This document shows, piece after piece, positions 48,397 through 53,596 of a stretch of DNA of 53,596 bases. Origin of the DNA: Candidatus Acutalibacter stercorigallinarum (GTDB taxonomy: Bacteria; Bacillota; Clostridia; Oscillospirales; Acutalibacteraceae); NCBI GenBank assembly GCA_019112625.1, contig DXIW01000033.1, positions 1 through 53,596 of the forward strand. Direction: 5' to 3'. The position numbers and the translations under genes were made by a program. Within the stretch, counting starts at the first letter, position 1. Each line of letters opens with the position of its first letter. A model generated the notes under the pieces. The model was not told the origin of the DNA. It saw nothing but the letters and a program-made list of their open reading frames with translations, and did no database searches.

Positions 48397-49185
48397 ATGA
48401 TCGACTACACCGAGGGCAGCGGCCTGCAGTACCACGTGGGCCTGGGGCCGGGTATGGTGGGCAGATACGTGCTGCTGCCCGGGGACCCCAAGCGCTGCCA
48501 GAAAATCGCCGCCTATTTTGAGGAGCCCCAGCTCATGGCGGACAGCCGGGAGTACGTGACCTATACCGGCCTGCTGGACGGAGTGAAAGTCAGCGTCACC
48601 TCCACGGGCATCGGGGGGCCGTCGGCCTCCATCGCCATGGAGGAGCTCACCCGCTGCGGGGCCGACACCTTTGTGCGGGTGGGCACCTGCGGCGGCATGC
48701 AGCAGGACATTTTGGGCGGCGACCTGATCATCGCCACCGGCGCGGTGCGCATGGAGGGCACCAGCCGGGAGTACGCCCCCCTGGAGTTCCCCGCCGTGGC
48801 GGACCTGGAGGTGGTCAACGCCCTGGCGGCCGCCGCGAAAGAGCTGGGGGCCAAAAGCCACATCGGGGTGGTCCAGTGCAAGGACAGCTTCTACGGCCAG
48901 CACGAGCCGGAGGTAAAGCCGGTGAGCTATGAGCTTTTGAACAAGTGGGAGGCCTACATCCGCTGCGGGGTGCTGGCCTCGGAGATGGAGTCCGCCGCCC
49001 TGTTTGTGGTGGCCAGCTGCCTGCGGGTGCGCTGCGGCACGGTGCTCCTCACCGTGGCCAACCAGGAGCGGGCCAAGGTGGGGCTCTCCAATCCCCAGTC
49101 CCACGACACGGACCTGGCTATCCGCACGGGCATCGGGGCGCTGCGGCGGCTCATCGCCCAGGATAAGCGGGCGGGCAGGCTGTAA
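48397..49185 (+). CDS. udp: Uridine phosphorylase (nucleoside phosphorylase family)
   Basis: A 262-residue cytoplasmic enzyme splitting a nucleoside with phosphate to base and ribose 1-phosphate. [13 protein letters not shown] (phosphate site), [26 protein letters not shown] and [13 protein letters not shown] (ribose site) are family marks. The sequence after [14 protein letters not shown] fits the uridine rather than purine branch. GGGAGG precedes ATG 48397. It is followed 9 bases later by deoB, which uses its product. Confidence 0.85.
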   Translation: MIDYTEGSGLQYHVGLGPGMVGRYVLLPGDPKRCQKIAAYFEEPQLMADSREYVTYTGLLDGVKVSVTSTGIGGPSASIAMEELTRCGADTFVRVGTCGGMQQDILGGDLIIATGAVRMEGTSREYAPLEFPAVADLEVVNALAAAAKELGAKSHIGVVQCKDSFYGQHEPEVKPVSYELLNKWEAYIRCGVLASEMESAALFVVASCLRVRCGTVLLTVANQERAKVGLSNPQSHDTDLAIRTGIGALRRLIAQDKRAGRL

Positions 49186-49194
49186 GGGGGCAGT

Positions 49195-50415
49195 ATGAGA
49201 TACAAGCGCGTTTTCCTTATCGTCCTGGACTCGGTGGGCGCCGGGGCCATGCCCGACGCCGGGGACTACGGCGACGCCGGGGCCGACACCCTGGGGCACA
49301 TCGCCCGGGCGGTGGACCGGCTGGAGCTGCCCCACCTGCAAAAGCTGGGGCTGGGGAACCTCCACCCCATGGACAAGGTCCCCCCGGCGGAGCATCCCCT
49401 GGCCTGCTACGGTAAGTTGCGGGAGCGCAGTGCCGGGAAGGACACCATGACCGGCCACTGGGAGATGATGGGCCTTTACACCACAGAGCCCTTCCAGACC
49501 TTTACGGACACCGGCTTCCCGCCGGAGCTCATCGCCCGGCTGGAAGAGCTCACCGGCCGGGAGATCATCGGGAACAAGGCCGCCAGCGGCACGGAGATCT
49601 TGGAGGAGCTGGGAGAGCAGGAGGTGGAGCAGGGCAAGCTCATCGTGTACACCTCCGCGGACTCGGTGCTGCAGATCTGCGGCAACGAGGAGACCATGGG
49701 TCTGGAGACCCTGTACCACTACTGCGAGCTGGCCAGGGAGCTGACCCTGCAGCCCCAGTGGCGGGTGGGACGGGTCATCGCCCGGCCCTACGTGGGCAAA
49801 AAGCGGGGGGAGTTTAGGCGCACCAGCAACCGCCGGGACTACGCCCTGCCGCCCCCGTCCCCCACGGTGCTGGACGCCCTGCAGGGGGCGGACCTGGACG
49901 TGATCGGCGTGGGGAAGATCCACGACATCTTCTCCGGCCGGGGGCTCACCCGGTGGCTCCACTCGGACAGCTCGGTCCAGGGCATGGAGCAGACCATCGC
50001 CCTGGCGAGGGAGGATTTCACCGGCCTGTGCTTTGTGAACCTGGTGGACTTCGACGCCCTGTGGGGCCACCGCAGGGACCCCCAGGGCTACGCAAGAGAG
50101 CTGGAGGCCTTCGACCGGAACCTGTCCCCCCTTATGGAGACGCTGGGGGAGGGGGACCTGCTGCTCCTCACCGCGGACCACGGCAACGACCCCACCTACA
50201 CCGGCACCGACCACACCCGGGAGAAAGTCCCCCTGCTGGCCTGGTCCCCGGGCCGTGACCTGGCGGGCCCCCTGCCGGAGCAGGACACCTTCGGGGTGCT
50301 GGGCGCCACCCTTGCCGCCAATTTCGGCGTGTCCCTGCCCCAGGGCGCCATCGGCGCGCCCTTGTCCAAGCTGTTGGGGGATGCCCCCGGCGGGAAAACC
50401 TTCCCTGCCCGGTGA
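49195..50415 (+). CDS. deoB: Phosphopentomutase
   Basis: It converts ribose 1-phosphate or deoxyribose 1-phosphate to the 5-phosphate, linking nucleoside breakdown to the pentose phosphate pathway. 406 residues of the alkaline-phosphatase fold: [16 protein letters not shown] (metal Asp), [11 protein letters not shown] (phosphorylated Thr near 85), [34 protein letters not shown] (metal Asp-His pairs near 325). All metal ligands appear present. Confidence 0.96.
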   Translation: MRYKRVFLIVLDSVGAGAMPDAGDYGDAGADTLGHIARAVDRLELPHLQKLGLGNLHPMDKVPPAEHPLACYGKLRERSAGKDTMTGHWEMMGLYTTEPFQTFTDTGFPPELIARLEELTGREIIGNKAASGTEILEELGEQEVEQGKLIVYTSADSVLQICGNEETMGLETLYHYCELARELTLQPQWRVGRVIARPYVGKKRGEFRRTSNRRDYALPPPSPTVLDALQGADLDVIGVGKIHDIFSGRGLTRWLHSDSSVQGMEQTIALAREDFTGLCFVNLVDFDALWGHRRDPQGYARELEAFDRNLSPLMETLGEGDLLLLTADHGNDPTYTGTDHTREKVPLLAWSPGRDLAGPLPEQDTFGVLGATLAANFGVSLPQGAIGAPLSKLLGDAPGGKTFPAR

Positions 50416-50422
50416 GTAGTTC

Positions 50423-50451
50423 TTGACACCTCCCCGAAAAAATGGTACACT
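50423..50451 (+). promoter_or_regulatory. Promoter of the oadB2 leader
   Basis: TTGACA (50423-50428), 17 bp, TACACT (50446-50451), 8 bp after the deoB stop. Confidence 0.85.
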
Positions 50452-50457
50452 TTACCC

Positions 50458-50550
50458 GATATGGGGGAGTAGTCGGCACCGGGGGAAAACCTGGTGTAGC
50501 TAAGCCAACACCCTGGGCGAAAGCCCTGGTTTTAGCTTGAAATGACCAGA
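50458..50550 (+). promoter_or_regulatory. Riboswitch-like aptamer, yybP-ykoY (Mn2+) type or relative
   Basis: The transcript opens GGGGGAGTAG, then CACCGGG/CCTGGTG, then AGCTAA/TTAGCT enclosing CCA/TGG and GGGC-GAAA-GCCC, and closes TTGAAATGACCAGACC. GGGGAGTAG at the 5' end and AGACC at the 3' end are the landmarks of yybP-ykoY manganese riboswitches. A strong terminator follows directly. I cannot rule out another ion-sensing class, including a Na+ sensor. Confidence 0.5.
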
Positions 50551-50582
50551 CCCGTGCCAGACATGGTGCGGGTCTCTTTTTA
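50550..50582 (+). terminator. Leader terminator before oadB2
   Basis: AGACCCGTGCC/GGTGCGGGTCT (two wobble pairs) then CTTTTT, 77 bases before the start codon. Its left arm shares the AGACC of the aptamer closing strand, as in a transcriptional riboswitch. Confidence 0.85.
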
Positions 50583-50658
50583 TATCCCGGCCGGCGGCGC
50601 CCCCCTCCCTGTATGGGGAAAATTTTCGTACCAACGAGAAAAGGAAGGAAGTAGAAAC

Positions 50659-51786
50659 ATGGAATTCTTGTGGGAAGGCCTGCTATCCATCACCTGGCAG
50701 CAGGCGGTCATGTACGTGGTGGGCGCGGTGCTCATCTGGCTGGCCATCAAGAAAGAGTACGAGCCCACCCTACTGCTGCCCATGGGCTTTGGCGCCATCC
50801 TGGTGAACCTGCCCAGCTCCGGTGTGCTCAACCAGGTGATGGAGGGCGCCGGGGAGACCCACGGCATCATCCAGTGGCTGTTCGAGGTGGGCATCGAGAC
50901 CTCCGAGGCGTTCCCGCTTCTGCTGTTCATCGGCATCGGCGCTATGATCGACTTCGGGCCCCTGCTCTCCAACCCGAAGATGTTCCTCTTCGGCGCGGCG
51001 GCCCAGTTCGGCATTTTCCTTACCATCGTGCTGGCGGCCCTGCTGGGCTTCGAGATCAAGGATGCCGCTTCTATCGGCATCATCGGCGCGGCAGACGGCC
51101 CCACCTCTATCTTGGTGAGCCAGGTGCTGGGCTCGAACTATATTGGGCCCATCGCGGTGGCTGCCTACTCCTATATGGCCCTGGTGCCCATCATCCAGCC
51201 CGCGGCCATCAAGCTGGTGACCACTAAGAAGGAGCGGGCCATCAAGATGGAGTACCGCCCCAATGCCGTCACCAAGACCACCCGCATCCTGTTCCCCATC
51301 ATGGTCACCATCGTGGCCGGCCTGGTGGCCCCCGCTTCTGTCTCCCTGGTGGGCTTCCTCATGTTCGGCAACCTGATCCGGGAGTGCGGCGTGCTGAACC
51401 GTCTCTCTGAGACCGCCCAGAACGACCTGGCCAACCTGATCACCCTGCTTTTGGGCATCACCATCGCCTTCTCCATGCGGGCGGACCAGTTCGTCACCGT
51501 GCAGACCATTATGATCATGGCCCTGGGCCTGGTGGCCTTTATCTTCGACACCGTGGCCGGCGTGGTCTTTGCCAAAATCCTCAATATCTTCAGCCGCACC
51601 AAGATCAACCCCATGGTGGGCGCGGCCGGCATCTCCGCGTTCCCCATGTCCGCCCGGATTGTGGAGAAGATGGGCATCGCCGAGAACAACCAGAACCACC
51701 TGCTGATGCACGCCGTGGGCGCCAACGTCTCCGGGCAGATCGCCTCGGCTGTGGCTGGCGGTATCATCCTTGGGTTCTTTATGTAA
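50659..51786 (+). CDS. oadB: Second Na+-translocating decarboxylase beta subunit (orphan)
   Basis: A 375-residue polytopic protein homologous to the beta subunit at 8620-9789, with GIIGAADGPTSILVS near residue 140 and NPMVGAAGISAFPMSARI near residue 315, so the Na+ pathway residues (Asp of DGPT; Asn, Gly, Ser, Arg) are kept. There is no alpha or biotin-carrier gene beside it; a 45-residue gamma-like peptide lies downstream. It could pair with the carrier at 8185, or with carboxyltransferase genes elsewhere. AAGGAAGG lies 10 bases before ATG 50659. Expression is under the leader riboswitch. Confidence 0.93.
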   Translation: MEFLWEGLLSITWQQAVMYVVGAVLIWLAIKKEYEPTLLLPMGFGAILVNLPSSGVLNQVMEGAGETHGIIQWLFEVGIETSEAFPLLLFIGIGAMIDFGPLLSNPKMFLFGAAAQFGIFLTIVLAALLGFEIKDAASIGIIGAADGPTSILVSQVLGSNYIGPIAVAAYSYMALVPIIQPAAIKLVTTKKERAIKMEYRPNAVTKTTRILFPIMVTIVAGLVAPASVSLVGFLMFGNLIRECGVLNRLSETAQNDLANLITLLLGITIAFSMRADQFVTVQTIMIMALGLVAFIFDTVAGVVFAKILNIFSRTKINPMVGAAGISAFPMSARIVEKMGIAENNQNHLLMHAVGANVSGQIASAVAGGIILGFFM

Positions 51787-51788
51787 CT

Positions 51789-51818
51789 GAGTTGGGCCCG
51801 CTGACGCGGTCCCAACTC
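51789..51818 (+). terminator. Hairpin after oadB2
   Basis: GAGTTGGG/CCCAACTC with a 14-base loop, five bases after the stop codon and just before the tandem structured repeats. No T tract. Confidence 0.4.
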
Positions 51819-51842
51819 GGGGAGTAACGCCTCGAGCGCGAA

Positions 51843-52074
51843 GCGCTCGCCTTTCCCTACGGGAAAGTACCGGCGTTCTCCCAGAGCCCGCTGTGAGGCA
51901 CTCGCCTTTTCCACCCGGTGGGCGGAAAAGTACCGGGCTTCTCCCGGGGCTAGTGTGAGGCAAGCGCCTTTTATGCCGCAGGCATAAAAGTACCGGCGTT
52001 CTCCCGGAGCTAGTCTCCTGGGGCAGTGTGAAGCGCTCGCCTTTCCCTGCGGGAAAGTACCGGCGTTCTCCCAC
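51843..52074 (+). repeat. Four tandem structured repeats, period 60-67 bp
   Basis: Each unit reads CGCC-TTT(T), a variable hairpin, AAA(A)GTACCGG, then (C)GTTCTCCC or GCTTCTCCC. TACCGG recurs at 51868, 51931, 51991 and 52058. Hairpin stems are TTTCCC/GGGAAA, TTTTCC/GGAAAA, TTTTATGCC/GGCATAAAA and TTTCCC/GGGAAA: arms change together. The flanking CGCC can pair with GGCG in units 1, 3 and 4. There is no open frame of note. Confidence 0.8.
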
Positions 52075-52146
52075 AATGAGTGGAGCCCCTGCGGCAAGAA
52101 CGATTTCAAGAACGATTTGGATTAACGGATGTTTGGAGGAGATCCT

Positions 52147-52284
52147 ATGAATATCAACATGGATGTGGTCATGGAAGCCCTGGGCATTATGGGCAAGGGG
52201 ATGCTGGGCATCTTCGTGGTGATCGTCATCATCGCCCTGCTGGTGTATGCCCTCACCAAGATCACCAGCCGGAACAAAGGCTGA
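52147..52284 (+). CDS. 45-residue membrane peptide, gamma-subunit-like
   Basis: ATG 52147 follows GGAGGAGATCC. The peptide (MNINMDVVMEALGIMGKGM, then LGIFVVIVIIALLVYAL and TKITSRNKG) has a short amphipathic start, one membrane helix and a basic end. It resembles the membrane segment of OadG without the Pro/Ala linker and tail. Placement after an orphan beta subunit suggests it is a minimal gamma subunit stabilising that protein in the membrane. It is below the usual ORF cut-off. Confidence 0.8.
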   Translation: MNINMDVVMEALGIMGKGMLGIFVVIVIIALLVYALTKITSRNKG

Positions 52285-52299
52285 AACGACCGACACACG

Positions 52300-52327
52300 A
52301 AAGGCGGGCCGATTGCGCCCGCCTTTT
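52300..52327 (+). terminator. Terminator after the gamma-like peptide gene
   Basis: AAAGGCGGGC/GCCCGCCTTTT with a 7-base loop. Confidence 0.88.
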
Positions 52328-52352
52328 CTATCCTGCAAAAAGTAAAATATAC

Positions 52353-52381
52353 TTGACTTTTTGAATAAGATAGCCTACAAT
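52353..52381 (+). promoter_or_regulatory. Promoter of the XRE-membrane protein pair
   Basis: TTGACT (52353-52358), 17 bp, TACAAT (52376-52381). Confidence 0.85.
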
Positions 52382-52400
52382 GGTCCTGTGAGGTGACAGC

Positions 52401-52598
52401 ATGGGAAAAAATCTGAAACTCAAATCTGCCCGGGCGGCCCTGGGGCTCACCCAGCAGGAGCTGGCGGAGCGGGTGGGGGTCACCCGGCAGACCATCGTGG
52501 CCATCGAGCGGGGGGACTACAACCCCACCATCAGGCTGTGCACCCAGATCTGCCGGGCCCTGGGCAAAACTTTGGACGACCTATTTTGGGAGGAGTGA
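52401..52598 (+). CDS. Minimal XRE-family regulator, 65 residues
   Basis: Almost the whole protein is one HTH: LKSARAALGLTQQELAERVGVTRQTIVAIERGDYNPTIRLCTQICRALGKTLDDLFW. It is the common small YxaF/YgzD-like repressor that sits before a gene for a multi-pass membrane protein and regulates that pair. GAGGTGACAGC precedes ATG 52401. Confidence 0.92.
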   Translation: MGKNLKLKSARAALGLTQQELAERVGVTRQTIVAIERGDYNPTIRLCTQICRALGKTLDDLFWEE

Positions 52599-52604
52599 GC
52601 ACAA

Positions 52605-53051
52605 ATGAGAAACAAGACCAACCTGGACGAGCGCCAGTTGTGGCAGCGGGGGAACGTGTTCAAGCACGCCTTTGTGTTCCTGATTGTCGCCCTGGCCCTG
52701 GAGGCCCTGTGCAAGTCCTTTGGGATCACCTGGGCCCAGGGCCCCTGGGAGGCGATCTTGCTCATTTGGGGCAGCGTGGCCCTGTGCTGGTGGGAGTTCA
52801 TATTCCGGGACATCTATCCCATGGGGAGGAGCCAGAAGGGGTTCTTTTTCGCCATGGGCCTGTGTGGGGTGTGCATCGTGGTGATGGAGCTGGCCTCCCT
52901 GGCGGCAGGGCGCGGCCCGTTGCTGGAGGAGGGGGCGCTCACCTCTGCGGGGGCTATCACCCTCATCGGCTGTCTGATGGCCTCCATCCTGGGGGCACAC
53001 CTGGGGAAAACCGCCTGGGACAAGGGTCATCCCCCCGAGGACGAGGAGTGA
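52605..53051 (+). CDS. Four-helix membrane protein partnered with the XRE regulator
   Basis: A 148-residue protein: a polar head with DERQLWQRGNVFKH, then hydrophobic helices at about 22-40, 47-64, 84-101 and 113-132, and an acidic tail (PPEDEE). It starts 6 bases after the XRE stop, with GGAGGAG upstream. The XRE plus DUF-type membrane protein pairing is common in Firmicutes; the function is not known. Confidence 0.8.
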   Translation: MRNKTNLDERQLWQRGNVFKHAFVFLIVALALEALCKSFGITWAQGPWEAILLIWGSVALCWWEFIFRDIYPMGRSQKGFFFAMGLCGVCIVVMELASLAAGRGPLLEEGALTSAGAITLIGCLMASILGAHLGKTAWDKGHPPEDEE

Positions 53052-53087
53052 TTTTGCAACTCCCGCCCCGGCGACTTGCAGAAATCC

Positions 53088-53115
53088 TTGCAAATCCCGG
53101 AAAATCTGGTATAAT
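53088..53115 (+). promoter_or_regulatory. Promoter of asnA
   Basis: TTGCAA (53088-53093), 16 bp, TATAAT (53110-53115) with TGG extension. Confidence 0.82.
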
Positions 53116-53148
53116 AGAGGGGTATTTTTGAAGCGAGGGGGAATCTAT

Positions 53149-53596
53149 ATGACCATCATCCCGGAACACTACCAGCCCGCCCTGGGCTTGTACGAGACCC
53201 AGAAAGCCATCGGGCTCATCAAAAATATCTTCCAGGTAAAGCTGTGCGCCGCGCTGCACCTCAAGCGGGTCACCGCGCCCCTGTTCGTGGACCCGGCCAC
53301 GGGCCTCAACGACGACCTGAACGGCGTGGAGCGGCCCGTCAGCTTCGACGTGCCCGCCGTGGGAAAGGACGCCCAGGTGGTGCACTCCCTGGCCAAGTGG
53401 AAGCGCCTGGCCCTGAAGAATTACGACTTCTTCGTGGGCAACGGCCTGGTGGCGGATATGAACGCCATCCGCCGGGACGAGGAGCTGGACAACCTCCACT
53501 CCATTTACGTGGACCAGTGGGATTGGGAGAAAGTCATCGATGAGGCCACCCGGAACGAGGCTACCTTGAAGGACACGGTAGAGCGCATCGTCAGCG
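53149..53596 (+). CDS. asnA: Aspartate-ammonia ligase (3' end beyond window)
   Basis: About 149 of the usual 330 or so residues are visible. This ATP-dependent enzyme makes asparagine from aspartate and ammonia in the cytoplasm. The class-II synthetase-like start (YETQKAIGLIKNIFQVKL), VTAPLFVDPATGLNDDLNGVERPVSFD, HSLAKWKRLAL and GLVADMNAIRRDEELDNLHSIYVDQWDWEKVI are unmistakable. A purine-rich GAGGGGG lies before ATG 53149. Confidence 0.95.
   Translation, partial: MTIIPEHYQPALGLYETQKAIGLIKNIFQVKLCAALHLKRVTAPLFVDPATGLNDDLNGVERPVSFDVPAVGKDAQVVHSLAKWKRLALKNYDFFVGNGLVADMNAIRRDEELDNLHSIYVDQWDWEKVIDEATRNEATLKDTVERIVS

Overview
The window looks like the chromosome of a GC-rich anaerobic gut Clostridium of the Oscillospiraceae type (Flavonifractor/Lawsonibacter/Evtepia-like). 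The grounds are the AAAGGAGG ribosome sites, frequent GTG and TTG starts, sigma-A promoters with 16-17 bp spacers (often extended -10), a Na+-pumping decarboxylase, formate fermentation, a DUF3793-flavodoxin iron operon and a 30-residue holin-like toxin. The genus is inference; no rRNA is present.

Layout. 1-7.2 kb: end of a membrane-anchored protein, tRNA-Val, then an envelope glycopolymer cluster (WbaP-type phosphotransferase, WecG/TagA glycosyltransferase, WecB epimerase, LtaS-like synthase) and a GNAT enzyme. 7.2-7.45 kb: a type I toxin/antisense RNA module sharing one bidirectional terminator. 7.7-14.3 kb: a complete Na+-translocating oxaloacetate decarboxylase (gamma, separate biotin carrier, beta, alpha), two small unknown genes and GTP-dependent PEP carboxykinase. 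PEPCK can make oxaloacetate with gain of GTP, and the pump turns oxaloacetate into pyruvate and a Na+ gradient. 14.9-17.5 kb: polar amino-acid ABC importer. 17.6-19 kb: MerR and XRE regulators around three degenerate repeats with type I-C CRISPR geometry. 19.1-22.7 kb: CsoR with a P1B metal ATPase, then a flavodoxin/DUF3793 operon behind twin DtxR-type boxes. 22.8-27.3 kb: a sugar-type ABC importer whose binding-protein gene carries an amber codon and whose second permease is fused to an extra C-terminal module. 27.4-27.9 kb: tRNA-Thr, tRNA-Asp and a duplicated 3' half of tRNA-Thr.

27.9-37.5 kb: polysaccharide deacetylase, Cys-rich protein, a tandem-repeat block, MarR with a MacB/FtsX-type ABC protein, GNAT, and an operon of a YcxB-like membrane protein, MTA/SAH nucleosidase and cyclase. 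37.7-45.5 kb: SDR, pflA-pflB behind a ZTP riboswitch, and a heterodimeric ABC exporter. 45.9-50.4 kb: proC, a two-domain PPK2, and a uridine phosphorylase-deoB salvage pair. 50.4-52.3 kb: a riboswitch-like leader, a second decarboxylase beta subunit, four tandem structured repeats and a 45-residue gamma-like peptide. 52.4 kb to the end: XRE plus membrane protein, and the start of asnA.

The intergenic DNA is unusually structured. Three spacers hold the same cloverleaf layout (one 10-12 bp closing stem around three hairpins), with different sequences that keep the pairing. Other spacers hold covarying tandem hairpins, an 88-90 bp tandem repeat and a dispersed 113 bp repeat. These RNA/DNA elements, the toxin module and the leader of the second beta-subunit gene are the most promising places for something undescribed.
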